A stretch of 64,000 nucleotides of DNA from Pyrenula massariospora (Eukaryota > Ascomycota > Eurotiomycetes > Pyrenulales > Pyrenulaceae), in assembly GCA_021030905.1 (NCBI GenBank), contig JAGFMI010000024.1:310001-374000 (forward strand), in the 5' to 3' direction. Shown here one piece after another: positions 21,726-32,185 of this stretch. Position 1 is the stretch's first letter, and every line of letters begins with the position of its first letter. The notes beneath the pieces are model-generated. The model was not told where the DNA came from and searched no databases. It worked only from the letters and a program-made list of their open reading frames with translations. The position numbers and the translations under genes were made by a program.

Positions 21726-23204
21726 ATGACGTCTTCTCTGGCTTCACCTACCGAAAGCACATATCTCAATCCTCAAAATGGTATCGATAGCAACAAAGCC
21801 GCGAGCGTCCATTCACAGACTGTAGATAACGACCATGACGATACTGAGGTCTTGGAAAGGCGTTTACGCCTTAAGATTGACCTCAGGCTATGTACCATCG
21901 CCGGGCTGCTCTGTTCCCTTAATCTCCTCGACAGCGGTGTCATCTCTTCTGCTTCCGTCACATCTATGCTTTCCGATCTCTCCCTCGATGTTGGCTCTCG
22001 CTACAGTGTCTCCATATTCATTTTCACAGTAGCCAGCGTCGTATTTCAACTGCCATCGACTGTCTTGGTTCGGATTATAGGTCCTCGAATCTACTTTTCT
22101 TGCGCCACGTTCAGCTTTGGCCTTATCACCTTGTGTACCGCGTTCATCCATTCATGGAAGTCCATGATCGCGCTTCGAGTCCTCCTGGGGATAGCTATGT
22201 CTGGCATCTACCCAGGTCTCACCTACCTAATCTCAACATATTACACCCGCCGCGAGCAGCAACTTCGCTACGCCTTCCTCCAATCCGGCGAAATCATCAT
22301 TCTCGCCACGGGCAACATCGTAAACTACGGTCTCAACCACCTCAATGGTCGCGCCAACCTCGAAGGCTGGCGTTGGATGTTCCTCGTCCAGGGCCTTGTA
22401 ACCTGCGTAATCGGCCTCGCCACCTACTTCTGGATGATCGACTTCCCCGAAAGCTCCCAAAACAGCTTCTACTTCCTCACCCCCACCGAAACCGCCCTCG
22501 CCCTCCGCCGCATCGACGCAGACCGCCGCGACGCCTCTCCACCTCCCCGGCTCACCCTCCCCGCCATCGCCGTGCACTTCCTCGACCCCAAACTATACGC
22601 CTTCAGCGCCCTCTTCTTCCTCCTCAACCTCGTCTCCACCGCCCTCTCCTACTTCCTCCCCATCATCCTCCAGTCCGGCATGCACTTCTCCTCCAACGCC
22701 GCCATCCTCCTCTCCGCCCCGCCCTACTACTACGCCGTCCTCCCCGTCCTCCTCACGTCATATGTCTCCGACACCCTCCGCCTCCGCGGGCCCGTCATCG
22801 CCTTCAACGCCGCCTGCCTCATCGCCGGCTTCGCCCTCCTCGGCTTCTCGCACAACGTCGCCGCGAGATATGCGGGCACCTTTCTGGCGACGGGCGCGTA
22901 CGTCTCGAACTGGGCCGCGCTGAGCGCGTACATGGCCAACAACATCACGGGCCACTGGAAACGCGCGACGGTCGCCGCGGCGGTGAGCGCGTGCAACGGG
23001 CTCGGGGGGATTGCGGGGAGTTATATTGTGAGGCGGGGGGAGGCGCCGCGGTATCCGACGGCGGTGTGGGTTAGTATTGGGAGTCATGTCCTGATGGTGG
23101 GTGTGGTGGGGGGGATTAGTGTGGGGTTTTGGTGGGCGAATCGGGCGGCGCAGAGGAGGGGGAGGGTGTTGGAGGGGGTGGCGGGGTTTCGGTATACGTA
23201 TTGA
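21726..23204 (+). CDS. MFS permease, allantoate/Dal5 (anion:cation symporter) family
   Basis: Single exon, 492 aa, about 12 membrane segments. Seen: the N-terminal LKIDLRLCTIAGLLCSLNLL of TM1 in this family (family members usually have an N or D in the LNxLD-type motif; here NLLDSGVIS), GPRIYFSCATFSFGLITLC, LRVLLGIAMSGIYPGLTYLI, STYYTRREQQLRYAFLQSGE, LEGWRWMFLVQGLVTCVIGL and FPESSQNSFYFLTPTE. These are typical of Dal5/Tna1/Liz1-type carriers that import allantoate, nicotinate, pantothenate or other organic anions. The substrate cannot be chosen. The central third is extremely C-rich at third positions (22430-22830) and the last 200 bp extremely G-rich. Confidence 0.9.
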   Translation: MTSSLASPTESTYLNPQNGIDSNKAASVHSQTVDNDHDDTEVLERRLRLKIDLRLCTIAGLLCSLNLLDSGVISSASVTSMLSDLSLDVGSRYSVSIFIFTVASVVFQLPSTVLVRIIGPRIYFSCATFSFGLITLCTAFIHSWKSMIALRVLLGIAMSGIYPGLTYLISTYYTRREQQLRYAFLQSGEIIILATGNIVNYGLNHLNGRANLEGWRWMFLVQGLVTCVIGLATYFWMIDFPESSQNSFYFLTPTETALALRRIDADRRDASPPPRLTLPAIAVHFLDPKLYAFSALFFLLNLVSTALSYFLPIILQSGMHFSSNAAILLSAPPYYYAVLPVLLTSYVSDTLRLRGPVIAFNAACLIAGFALLGFSHNVAARYAGTFLATGAYVSNWAALSAYMANNITGHWKRATVAAAVSACNGLGGIAGSYIVRRGEAPRYPTAVWVSIGSHVLMVGVVGGISVGFWWANRAAQRRGRVLEGVAGFRYTY

Positions 23205-23933
23205 TGTTGATGTATACCGAATGGATGAGGAGGGGTTGAGAGTGTTGTGTTGTGTTGGATGTGAGGCTGAAATTTGATGGATCGATCGACACGGTGCGTA
23301 GATGCATGGATGCATGGATGCATGGAAGGTCATTTTTAGGTGTGGATCTTTCATGGGTATGCTGACGTGATGTTTGTACGTGTGTATGTATGAATGGATG
23401 GTTGGATGTACAGAAGAGCAGGATTGGACATGGATCTTCGATACGAGAAACGACCTGATGAGATACGTCACGACACCTTACGACGCGATCAAGTCCAGCA
23501 ATTTTACGCTGAATAACAGCCAGGATAGGGCATATCGATCTAAGCCATAAACACCATTTGCCTCGTTGGAAAAAAGCACGTCACGGGCCATCAAAGCCCG
23601 GTACCATACGTATCCCAGTCACACCTGTACCTACAGATCTGAGAATATGAATATGACCGGGAGCTCCATCCCCGTGCATCACAGGTAAGTAGATGAAGGA
23701 GCTACTGCATAAATACGTATGTATCCACATGGGATGTCCTTTTTCCTAACTATCATGCCATGAAAATCCCGCCAGATCCGCCAGATCCGTTGCCGTTACC
23801 ATTGTCGTTGCCGTGTTGAAATCGTCGCGTGCCCGTTGCAAAAAAAAATTTTCTGCCATATCGTGACCTTTCTCCAACACTACTCCTACCAGTTGCCTAG
23901 ATCCAACAGCCAGATAGATAGAATTCCGTCGCG
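23205..23933. other. Convergent intergenic region
   Basis: No gene seen. It contains a short tandem GATGCATG tract at 23303-23325 and TATGTATGAATGGATGG-like repeats near 23380-23410. Confidence 0.45.
23303..23325. repeat. GATGCATG tandem microrepeat
   Basis: Three copies of an 8-bp GATGCATG unit in tandem, in the convergent 3' region. Confidence 0.8.
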
Positions 23934-25604
23934 TCACCCGTACATCTGGTCCACCTCCCCGCCGCCGGCTTCGTTTCCCTCCTCCCCAAACCCCACCTCA
24001 TAGTACTCCGGCTTCGTCGCAAAAACGCTATGCAGCGCATCGCTCAGCTCAAAGTCCTCCATCACGGCCCCAAACCCGTAGCACCGCACCTTCTTGTCCA
24101 GGCTCTCGATCACGCCCTCCACGTCCCCGCGCGTCAGCGTGCGGTACAGCTCGTGCGTCTTAAGCGCCTGCAGCGCCATGATGGGCGTGACCTGGGAGCC
24201 CGCGACGAGCTTCTTGGAGAGGTTGAGCATGGTGAGGAGGTTGGGCATGGGCATGTCCGGGCATTTGAGCGGGTAGGTGGGGATCAGGCCGTGGCCTTGG
24301 GCGGGGACGGTGGAGATGTGGGTTGGCGGGGGGCAGGAGGCCATCAGGGCGTGGCCCGAGAAGGAGGCTTCATCGGGGGTGTCGGGGGAGGTGTGGGATC
24401 GGCGGACGATGTATTCGGCGTGGTCGCGGCAGACGGTTTCGAGGCTGGATTTTCTTGAGTGTTAGTGGTTGGAGATACACGGGGATGACCACACGGAGGG
24501 AGGGGACGTACGCGAGGATAAAGTCAATTTGGAGCTGCGGGTTGTCTTCAAAGACGCCGTTTTGATCGGGCTCCATTTTTATGGGGGTCTGCTCGAGGAC
24601 GCCAGGTTCGGCCGAGGAATATCCGTATGAAGGCATGGGTCCTGGCGGTGAGACCGAATAGTTTCTACCCCTGCCGTTCGGTACACTGCTCGGAGCAGTT
24701 GAGGGCGAGAACTTGGTGGACGAAGAGGAAGTCGGGGTGACCATTTGGTAATTCGATAGCCCAGCGCTTGGCGGATCTGGAGGTATGTTGATATTGGTCG
24801 GAATTGGAGGAGCGCCGTTTCTTCTTCTATTTAGCTCCGCTTCTGGGGAGATGCCGCGTTCAATCAGTATCTGTTTGAGAAGCTTGTTCTCGTTGTGTTG
24901 TTGGCGTACGGCTTCTTTGAAACTGTTCAGTGAATTGTTCGCCGCGTTGATGTCGTTCTGATAGTTCTCGCGAAGAGTGGAGAGGGCGGTCTCCAGGTCT
25001 TTAATGTATTGCTCCTTTCGTTCCCGGTGCGTCCTACCTCGATATCAATAAGAACCGCGGAATGATGATTTGGTTGATAAGTACCTTTGAGCCTGGCGGT
25101 TCAGTTCCTGCCGCCGCGTCTGTGCAGGCTTGCTGTCTGGTTTCGGGCCCCGTCGTTTGGCAGGCTGACCGTCTTTCATGGGTCAGTTTTATCAGCCGCT
25201 ATTTTACAGAAGGGTATCACTATACCTCTGGTGACCTTTTTTTGCACGCCGCCAAACGGTTTTGCAAAGTTCATACCCACGATCGGAGGAGCGACCGCGA
25301 CCGGTGGGCTTCTCTGATCACCTGGTGACGCTTGTCCTTTCGAGACAGTCAGCTAAGTCTTTCAACGAAGTCCGCAGTGCCATATGGTAGCGCGCAGATC
25401 ATTTTACAATGGGTTCCAGGTAGTCTTATTTCATCAAGAGCATATGGCGATTATCCATTGCAATCGGACAATGAAAGAGACGAGACCTCAAGGGTACATG
25501 GGGGTGTGAGGAGACGTACCATAGCTACTTCCGGAGGCGTATTCACTACTATTGTAGGGACCAGGCTCTCCGGGAGAGCCTCGACCGATCGGAAGAGATG
25601 TCAT
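23934..25604 (-). CDS. bZIP transcription factor, Yap-like basic region
   Basis: Five exons: 25604-25520, 25336-25226, 25172-25085, 25033-24512, 24444-23934; 438 aa. The first intron is 183 bp, long for this window; the others are 51-67 bp. The basic region, split by an intron inside the arginine of AQR, reads RRQELNRQAQRTHRERKEQY, with the NxxAQxxxR signature at about residues 85-100. It is followed by a leucine-type zipper LETALSTLRENYQNDINAA. A Ser/Pro-rich middle follows. The conserved-looking C-terminal domain begins LETVCRDHAEYIVRRSH and contains PIMALQALKTHELYRTLTR and YGFGAVMEDFELSDALHSVF. Nuclear DNA-binding regulator; target genes unknown. The unspliced frames break this gene into pieces, so a model from open frames alone would miss the basic region. 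Confidence 0.9.
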
Positions 25605-26873
25605 CGTTGTGGACTAGTGAAAGTCATGTGTGTCGAAAAAGTAGAGCGTTGAAAGACCGGTACGGATAGCTGGACAGCTTCAGAAGGCTTTGCCGTTGCT
25701 AAATTGTGTTGACGAAATGAAAATTCTGCGGCGGAAAGCACCGACGCTCAGATCTTGCAGAAACGTGTGTAACCTTGAGGGACTTACCCCTAAGGTCCAA
25801 ATTCAACGCCACAAGATACCTCCTGAGCGGCAAACAAGAATAATAACTTGATCTTAAAATGGAAAGAGCGGAGAAGAATATCACAGCAGCTCGCTTGTTC
25901 GGAATTGGCTTAGGTCGTACGCCGAGTTGATGTCGGAGGCGGAGATCTGCTGCAGGGCAATCTTGAGCGGTCAAATTGCAGAGCGGCGAGTGAAGACCGC
26001 GATAGATGTCGTGAGGACAGTCTCTTTAAAAAGGAGTAATCCGTGAATTGGATCGAGACGTTTAATCAGGCGCTAGTAGTGTGACGTTGGGAGGGGTTTG
26101 GAGCTGAGGGACAAGGGGGCAGGGTACCTTTACCTATCACAATTGGCAAAAGCTGAATCATCCAATCCGCCAAGTCGCGAGGCAAACGGGGCTGTCCAAC
26201 GCCTTCGCCCACCGCTTTCTGCTTCGGTCTCGGACTCTGTACGCGTGATGCTCCTAAGCCACGACAGCTAGAGAATTTCCAGAAGCGACAGAGGGCCACA
26301 GTGGCGAGTATCGGCTTCTTCTTATGAGGCGACTGTTTGAATCAATTCCAAATCCAAATCATGAAACCGTCGAGTCTCGTCGCATAACAGTCGATGTTTA
26401 ATCCGAGGGAGAAGCGTACCGGGGGTAAAGGTCCGATCCGCCCGGATCACAGCAGCACCCCAGCGGCGTCGATTCTGTCAAGCAGAAGTGTTGAGTGGTG
26501 AAACGTCTAAGATGCTGTTTGAAAGGGACGATCGATGGGTCTGGGGGTGTGTAGGGACTCGAAAGCCACATACTGAACGGCGGTAATACGGGGGTTGTGC
26601 TGGAAGATCGTACCAGCGGCCTCCCCCGCGGTATTTTCTTGCCGCCGTTCTCGCTGCGAGGCTCAAGCGCCCGTCACCCCCACAGTTGCACATCATCTCC
26701 CATTGGACCCCAATAATGGCCGTTCCTGTCTCGTGTGCCCCCCTCGCGTTCGCTATCTTCGACGACCGCTGTTATAGCGTCAAAAAGCAAGCTCATCTAG
26801 TCGACTCCAAACCACCTGTCTGCTGAATGCCAGTCATCCCAAGGGCAGTCGAAGCAACCAAGGCAGAGATGCA
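25605..26873. promoter_or_regulatory. Divergent promoter, bZIP gene and acyltransferase gene
   Basis: 1.27 kb with no convincing gene. Minus frames at 25699-25974, 26066-26299 and 26478-26696 are basic and low in structure, as expected by chance. Confidence 0.45.
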
Positions 26874-27884
26874 ATGACCACTCCTACCGTCCTGAAGCCA
26901 TTCAGTCTGCGCGCACTCTACATCTCTCTCCGCGGGGCACTCATCCTCCTCCCATGGACATTTCACCTGTTTGCGAGCGACATTCTCCTCTCGGCATTAC
27001 TTCTTCCGTCCTTCTTCCTTCCAAGGACTTGCTATGATGTCGCCTCGAGCATAGCCTCTCTAGTGTGGAGAGGCATCCAAACCATATTCGAGAAGTTCAA
27101 CAAGGCAAAAATCACTGTATCAGGAGATCGGTTGCCCAAATACGAATCGGCTGTCGTGATCGCGAACCATGTGTCTTGGACCGACTTCTACCTTATTCAG
27201 CATCTCGCAATGAAAAGTGGCATGCTGAGTCGATGTAGATACTTTGCTAAGCAACAATTAAAATGGGTGCCATTTCTCGGCTGGGGACTGTGGGCAATGG
27301 GAATGCCTCTCATATCCAGAAAATGGGACAGGGATCAGAGGGAGCTCGATCGTGTGTTTGCCGGACCAAAGTCGGGATGGCCTATTTGTAAGGCTTCTTA
27401 TTCCTCATGGCAGGCCACAGCTAATCAAGCATACTCGGCAGGGCTCGTAAGCTACAGCGAGGCCACTCGATTCACCCCCCAGAAATATTTAGAGACCGTC
27501 CAGTGGTGCAAGGCGAACAACAAGCCGGTGCCGAAGTTCACACTTTACCCGCGAACAAAAGGGTTTGTTACAACGGTTAGGGAGCTGAGGAAAGGGAGCA
27601 GCGTCAAAGCTATATATGACTTGACTATAGCATATGCACACGGGAAGCAATTCTTCGAAGCGCCTTCTATGTGGGAGACTCTTGCCGAACCCCGGCTAGA
27701 TCAGGATTGGAGGTTTCATGTTCACGTAAATCGATATGACATTGAGGAAATGGAGGGACTATCCGATGCAGAGCTCGGCGATTGGCTTGAGAAGCGTTGG
27801 ATAGAGAAAGGGAAGATGCTTGAAAGATTATCTCAAAATCTGCAAGAGGGGCAGACCTGGATTGATTCCCTAAAAGACAAATGA
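26874..27884 (+). CDS. PlsC-type lysophospholipid acyltransferase
   Basis: Two exons, 26874-27387 and 27442-27884, intron 54 bp (a multiple of three, so the frame stays open if unspliced); 318 aa. It transfers an acyl chain to a lysophospholipid at the ER. Seen: hydrophobic N-terminal segment, SAVVIANHVSWTDFYLIQHL with the NHxxxxD motif (His99, Asp103), FAKQQLKWVPFLGWGLWAMG, RKWDRDQRELDRVF, then across the intron GWPIWLVSYSEATRFTPQK, the block-III motif with SEATR in place of the usual EGTR, and VPKFTLYPRTKGFVTTVREL. Splicing restores WPIWLVSYSEATR exactly as the family needs. It resembles the LCLAT1/yeast Cst26 group (phosphatidylinositol or lysophosphatidate remodelling); exact substrate not decided. 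Confidence 0.92.
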   Translation: MTTPTVLKPFSLRALYISLRGALILLPWTFHLFASDILLSALLLPSFFLPRTCYDVASSIASLVWRGIQTIFEKFNKAKITVSGDRLPKYESAVVIANHVSWTDFYLIQHLAMKSGMLSRCRYFAKQQLKWVPFLGWGLWAMGMPLISRKWDRDQRELDRVFAGPKSGWPICKASYSSWQATANQAYSAGLVSYSEATRFTPQKYLETVQWCKANNKPVPKFTLYPRTKGFVTTVRELRKGSSVKAIYDLTIAYAHGKQFFEAPSMWETLAEPRLDQDWRFHVHVNRYDIEEMEGLSDAELGDWLEKRWIEKGKMLERLSQNLQEGQTWIDSLKDK

Positions 27885-28370
27885 TACCCACAATGTCCCA
27901 CGGACTTATGATGCTTCCGATCTCGTCACTCAGTGAATGAAAACCCTACCCTATTTTCGAGCGCTAGCTTCCGCTATTAATTGGATCTCTTAATCTGTAA
28001 AGAGTTGTCGTACATTGACGGGAGTAACGGCTTCCGTATTATTAGTGATAAAATAAATGTGTCTGGTAATTTCTGAGACATTCATGTAACATAGGTCCTC
28101 GAAATTGTAACGATAAACAATTATTGTATGACCTGCTGCAGTTACATTCTAAGATTGCGGCCTCAGGCTCACGCCAGACCCTGACGGATCACAGTAAGCC
28201 ATAGCCGGCTGTTGCCTCATCAACATCTAACTGGACCTGGGTTTAACCATCTTGTGAAAAATTCACCGTTACGACATCCATATAAATTGAAATCTACTGC
28301 ACATCTCAAAGGCTACTATTATATGTTTTTCTGACAATGTCGATCCAAGTAGTAGCCGACGTGGTGTGCC
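27885..28370. other. Intergenic, AT-rich, no gene seen
   Basis: 3' UTR of the acyltransferase and promoter of the following gene. TATATAA-like AT runs occur at 28040-28130. Confidence 0.45.
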
Positions 28371-30359
28371 ATGAACGACTGCGAGATCCTCGTCCATTAC
28401 GCTGCTCAAACAAATGGCCCGCAGGATCGAAGATACCGGACGCAGGCTGCTGTGCTTATGAACTTCCGCGGTGATAAGACCAGGATATTCGGTGCCCAAG
28501 AAGGTCAGTTTAGTGTCGTCACAGAGAGTTCTTGCCATAGAGCCCCTCAGAGCGCCAGTCGCGCAAGGGAGACAGCTCTTTCTCGGGACGTGTCGATAGA
28601 TGATGAGAGAAGGCCTATCGAAGACCACCGAGCGTTCTCTCGAAAGACAAAGATTCAGCAAAATGATTCTCGCGACGTATGTGCTGGGAAAACACAAGGC
28701 GAGCCGTTGCCTTCAGTCCTTGCGGCCAGAAGTCCTTCGCTGGAGCAGTCTTCTCCCAATTTACATCTTGAGGAAGGCCCTCAACTGCTAAACATCCAAA
28801 CCCCGGCTCCAACAAGACCAAAAAATGCACCTGACTCCTTTCCAACGCCGAGCTGGTTTGAGACATTCGCACCTCAAGTTCCCCAGGCACCTGAGCCAAC
28901 ACGGCCCAGGACTGCCCCTGAATCCTTCTCTATGGACCCGCAATTTAGTGATCTGGTTCCGGACACCTTCAAATCTGCGAAGGGCGCTTGCTGCAACAGT
29001 GCATCAACATCTGGAAGATATGGCGTTCTGGTACGGGAAACAGGGAACAGAGCGGATAGGCTTCCTACGAAACGTCCCTGTTGCGATGCCGAAAGCTCAA
29101 GGTCCTCTGGGGTGTCAACTTGTTTCATCAACGGCTTTGAAGATTCTCACGTCGGGACCGGAGATTATCGGCTTCCTCTTTTTGAGATCGAGAGTTCTTC
29201 AGTTCTACGGAGGGACGTTGTTTCTTCTCCAACGGCGATACACCGGAACAAACGGCAGAAAACGGATCACCATATTTCAGACACAGATATGGCTCCATCG
29301 AAGGGAGTTATTTTTTCGAATTTAGATCCAAACGTAAGGGACATTTCAACAGCCGATCCGCCAACTTCTCAGCCGTCAACGGGGAGCGATAAGACTGTGA
29401 CTATTTCAGATTGCAAAAGCACTGACACGGCTTCGCCCAATTTTAACCAGTCTTCTTTTCGCGGAGATCCATCCTCATCTGAGGCCGTAACCGAGCGGCC
29501 TTCCAATGGAGAGGCGCGTGCTTCTCCAATCGACCTCACATCCCCAGTAAGCCCCGCTGACGACAATCGGCCAAGCCAAGGGACGCCAAAGGTTACAAAA
29601 TCTCATAAGAACATCCACTCCACCGCACGAAGCCGCAGCCCGGACGACCACCTAATCCAACGATCTCTAAACCCCTCTCCACCCAACCCCAACGTCAACC
29701 CATCTCCCCCCTTCCCCCCTCCAAACTCCACCACCACAACCCTCCACATCCGCCTCTCCACCCTCCCCACCCCCATCTTTCCCCCCTGGCACGCCCTCTC
29801 CCCCAACCCCAATACAACCACGATAACCCCCACCCTCGCCCGCCTCGCCACCACCCTCCCCCTCCCCACCTTCTTCCGCCCCCTCCCCCCCTCCCGCCCC
29901 CTACGCCCCGCCGAACGCGGCTACTGGCTCCTCCCCCTCATCCTCACCCCCTCCGCCTCCGAGGAGCCCGACGTATGGACGGAAGAGCAGTTCACCGCCT
30001 TCTACGCGGCGCTGGCGCGCCACGTCAAGCAGGGGAAGGCCGGGTGGTGGGTGCGGGTCTTTCTTGACGTGCTGCCGGCGGAAGAAGGGGGAGGAGGGGG
30101 GGAGGGGGTGCGGGTAAGAATGAAAATCACGAGCTCTGGGGAGAGCGTGCCGCATGTGTGGCTGCTTTGTTGGGTGCTTTCGGATTTGAGGACGGGGGCG
30201 GTGGGGATGGAGTGGCGGGATGCGGGGGAGGGGGTTGTTGTGAGGATGGCGGGAAGAGGGGGTAGAGGGGGGGAAGGGAGGAAGGCGTTTGGGAGGTGCG
30301 TTGGGGAGGGACGGTGGGAGGATGTAATGCTGGGGGAAGAGGGAGGGGATTTGCTGTGA
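28371..30359 (+). CDS. Fungal orphan protein with disordered N-terminus
   Basis: Reads open for 662 codons; family not recognised. Residues 1-480 are Ser/Pro/Asp-rich and probably disordered, with repeated Pro-Asp-Ser-Phe and Pro-Glu-Ser-Phe units (PTRPKNAPDSFPTPSWFE, PTRPRTAPESFSMDP). The C-terminal 180 residues look folded: RPAERGYWLLPLILTPS, VWTEEQFTAFYAALARHVKQ, GKAGWWVRVFLDVLP, then, after a Gly/Glu run, VPHVWLLCWVLSDLRTGAVG. The true start may lie further in; no splice was needed, though small introns in the N-terminal part cannot be excluded. The coding strand is almost all C over G at 29640-29960 and G over C at 30040-30350. Confidence 0.65.
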   Translation: MNDCEILVHYAAQTNGPQDRRYRTQAAVLMNFRGDKTRIFGAQEGQFSVVTESSCHRAPQSASRARETALSRDVSIDDERRPIEDHRAFSRKTKIQQNDSRDVCAGKTQGEPLPSVLAARSPSLEQSSPNLHLEEGPQLLNIQTPAPTRPKNAPDSFPTPSWFETFAPQVPQAPEPTRPRTAPESFSMDPQFSDLVPDTFKSAKGACCNSASTSGRYGVLVRETGNRADRLPTKRPCCDAESSRSSGVSTCFINGFEDSHVGTGDYRLPLFEIESSSVLRRDVVSSPTAIHRNKRQKTDHHISDTDMAPSKGVIFSNLDPNVRDISTADPPTSQPSTGSDKTVTISDCKSTDTASPNFNQSSFRGDPSSSEAVTERPSNGEARASPIDLTSPVSPADDNRPSQGTPKVTKSHKNIHSTARSRSPDDHLIQRSLNPSPPNPNVNPSPPFPPPNSTTTTLHIRLSTLPTPIFPPWHALSPNPNTTTITPTLARLATTLPLPTFFRPLPPSRPLRPAERGYWLLPLILTPSASEEPDVWTEEQFTAFYAALARHVKQGKAGWWVRVFLDVLPAEEGGGGGEGVRVRMKITSSGESVPHVWLLCWVLSDLRTGAVGMEWRDAGEGVVVRMAGRGGRGGEGRKAFGRCVGEGRWEDVMLGEEGGDLL

Positions 30360-31324
30360 TGCGGATGTGCGGATGGGGGTTTGATGGGGATGTATAGAGG
30401 AAGATTTAGGGGAGGTGGCAGAGGGAGGATTTAGTTTTAGGGAGCTTGAATGTTGAAATGTTAGATGGTATTTAGAAACGTAAGGGGGAGAGAGAAGAAT
30501 ACGGTGAAATCTGTTTCCAGGTCCTGGTAGGGGATTCTTCCTACCAGCAAGTCTACGTCCTGACCGCTGTCGATGGGGTGAAGCACTATCATGTATGGTA
30601 TGAGCTGCGCAGGGCTGATCCTTGTTCCAGGTTGCGCGTGTTGCATGCAACCCAGCGCGTAGTAGCCCTGCCTCACAATAGTACGTAAAAAACTGTCTGT
30701 CCATATGCAAGTCCATCCTGGACCACCACGTCAGAGCGGCGTGAGGTACTGCATGCACTATACATTCAGGCTCTGTCGTTCCTAACTTAGATGTATTCTG
30801 GGAGCTGTGGAGAGATTGGAGGACTAACTTTCGCTGGGAAGGGGAGAGGAGAGAAGTGCGTGGTGGGTTGCGGGTTGGAAGAGTTGGACGGTAGGGGTGA
30901 GAGTTTGCGCTGCAGAATTGCGGATGAGATGGGTAGGAGGTATGACGTCGTGTTAGACTTAGGGGCATCAGAGACGGTAGCTTCAGAGGTAGGGTCAGTA
31001 GGCAGGTAGGGAGTATACTTGATGATGCGTGGTTCTGGTGGTTAGGCGGGTGCCACTGTTTTGTATTGTATTGATTTTAGGGGTATTATGGATAATAGAG
31101 AAGGGGAGAAGAGAGGGAGTTGGGGAGGTGTTAGGTCTCTTGTGTTGGTACGACTTTTGATGGTATTATTTTGAGTTCTTGCTGCGATGGCGTGCCGATG
31201 ACAGTTATAAATACAAGAGCAAAAGGCACAACTGCGGTCTATATCTATTGACAAGACATAAGGGCAAGTTTCCGAATATCAAAAGCTTGTATAAGGTGGA
31301 TAGAACATGATCATGACAAAAACT
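30360..31324. other. Convergent intergenic region
   Basis: No gene. The long minus frame over 29901-30968 is a low-complexity shadow of the neighbouring gene. The + strand is G-rich in 30790-31140. Confidence 0.45.
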
Positions 31325-32185
31325 TCAGAGAGAGAAAAACGGCAACCTCTTCGCTGCGAAATAGCTCCAGTACAACCAGGCGATATCCGAGCTTGGCGTC
31401 CCAGCCCAACCCCCACTGTTTCCTTCCTCGACAACCATAGCCGCAATGATCCAGTCGCTCCACAGCGCGGTCAGAATGCCCACCACGGTCACAAAAGCCA
31501 GCAACCCGCCAACCCAGCTGGTAAAGATATTCGAAATTTTTGTCTCCTTCGCATCGTACCCGATGAGGCAAATGACGACGACGCCGAGCGTCACGAAGAT
31601 GACGACGCCGCCAAAGACCTCGCAGATGATCTCCATGGCTTTGGTGCGTACGGGCCATACTTTGACGACGAGGGCGATGAGGCCGGTCAGACCAATGACG
31701 ATGCCGGCGTAGTAGAGGATTAGCCAGAAGACCGGCTTGCGCGTCTCTTCCTCCCTGTGGACAGCGATTGCGCGATGTATGGCGATGAAACTGAGCGACA
31801 TGCTGAGCAACATTTTCCACGTCGCGATCAGTGTAAAGGGCCATTCGGTGTGGCAGCGGGCGATGGCGAGAATTGACAGGACGAGCGACGCGCTGAGTGA
31901 GCCGATGCCCAGGAAGAGGTCCAGTTTCCACTTCGTCAGTTCTTTGCCGGGTAGGAATGGGGATTTGCCGAGGATGAGCATCGTGACGGTCCAGTAGGTG
32001 AGGATGTGGGAGAGAAAGCCGATGCCGCCGTACGGTAAGCTGTAGCATTTGACGGCGCCGTCTTCGGGCTTTGGTATAAGCGGTGACAGCCATTTGGGAA
32101 GATCTGGCGTGGGAATGGCGTATGCTTCAGGCAAAAGGGCGAGGATAGTAGCGACCAGAAGGACGCTTTTCGCAGACAGACCCAT
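31325..32185 (-). CDS. Multi-span membrane protein of unknown function
   Basis: Single exon, 286 aa from the methionine at 32185, which gives a good signal peptide MGLSAKSVLLVATILALLPE followed by AYA. An upstream in-frame ATG at 32221 would bury that signal. About seven hydrophobic segments follow: YGGIGFLSHILTYWTVTMLI, KLDLFLGIGSLSASLVLSIL, TLIATWKMLLSMSLSFIAIH, PVFWLILYYAGIVIGLTGLI, CEVFGGVVIFVTLGVVVICL, GGLLAFVTVVGILTALWSDW, then SSDIAWLYWSYFAA. The pattern of signal peptide plus about seven segments recalls fungal integral membrane proteins with no assigned role. No transporter or receptor motif was recognised. Plasma or secretory-membrane location is inferred. Confidence 0.8.
   Translation of the reverse strand: MGLSAKSVLLVATILALLPEAYAIPTPDLPKWLSPLIPKPEDGAVKCYSLPYGGIGFLSHILTYWTVTMLILGKSPFLPGKELTKWKLDLFLGIGSLSASLVLSILAIARCHTEWPFTLIATWKMLLSMSLSFIAIHRAIAVHREEETRKPVFWLILYYAGIVIGLTGLIALVVKVWPVRTKAMEIICEVFGGVVIFVTLGVVVICLIGYDAKETKISNIFTSWVGGLLAFVTVVGILTALWSDWIIAAMVVEEGNSGGWAGTPSSDIAWLYWSYFAAKRLPFFSL

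Noticed and set aside
22100-23074. 324-codon + strand frame rich in Arg/Pro/His
   Set aside because: It is a shifted-frame shadow of the Dal5-like permease caused by its C-rich third positions.
29901-30968. 355-codon minus frame, Pro/His/Ser-rich
   Set aside because: Antisense of a G-rich coding end and spacer; low complexity and no family.
31311-32093. 260-codon minus frame, Arg/His-rich
   Set aside because: Shifted-frame shadow of the multi-span membrane protein.
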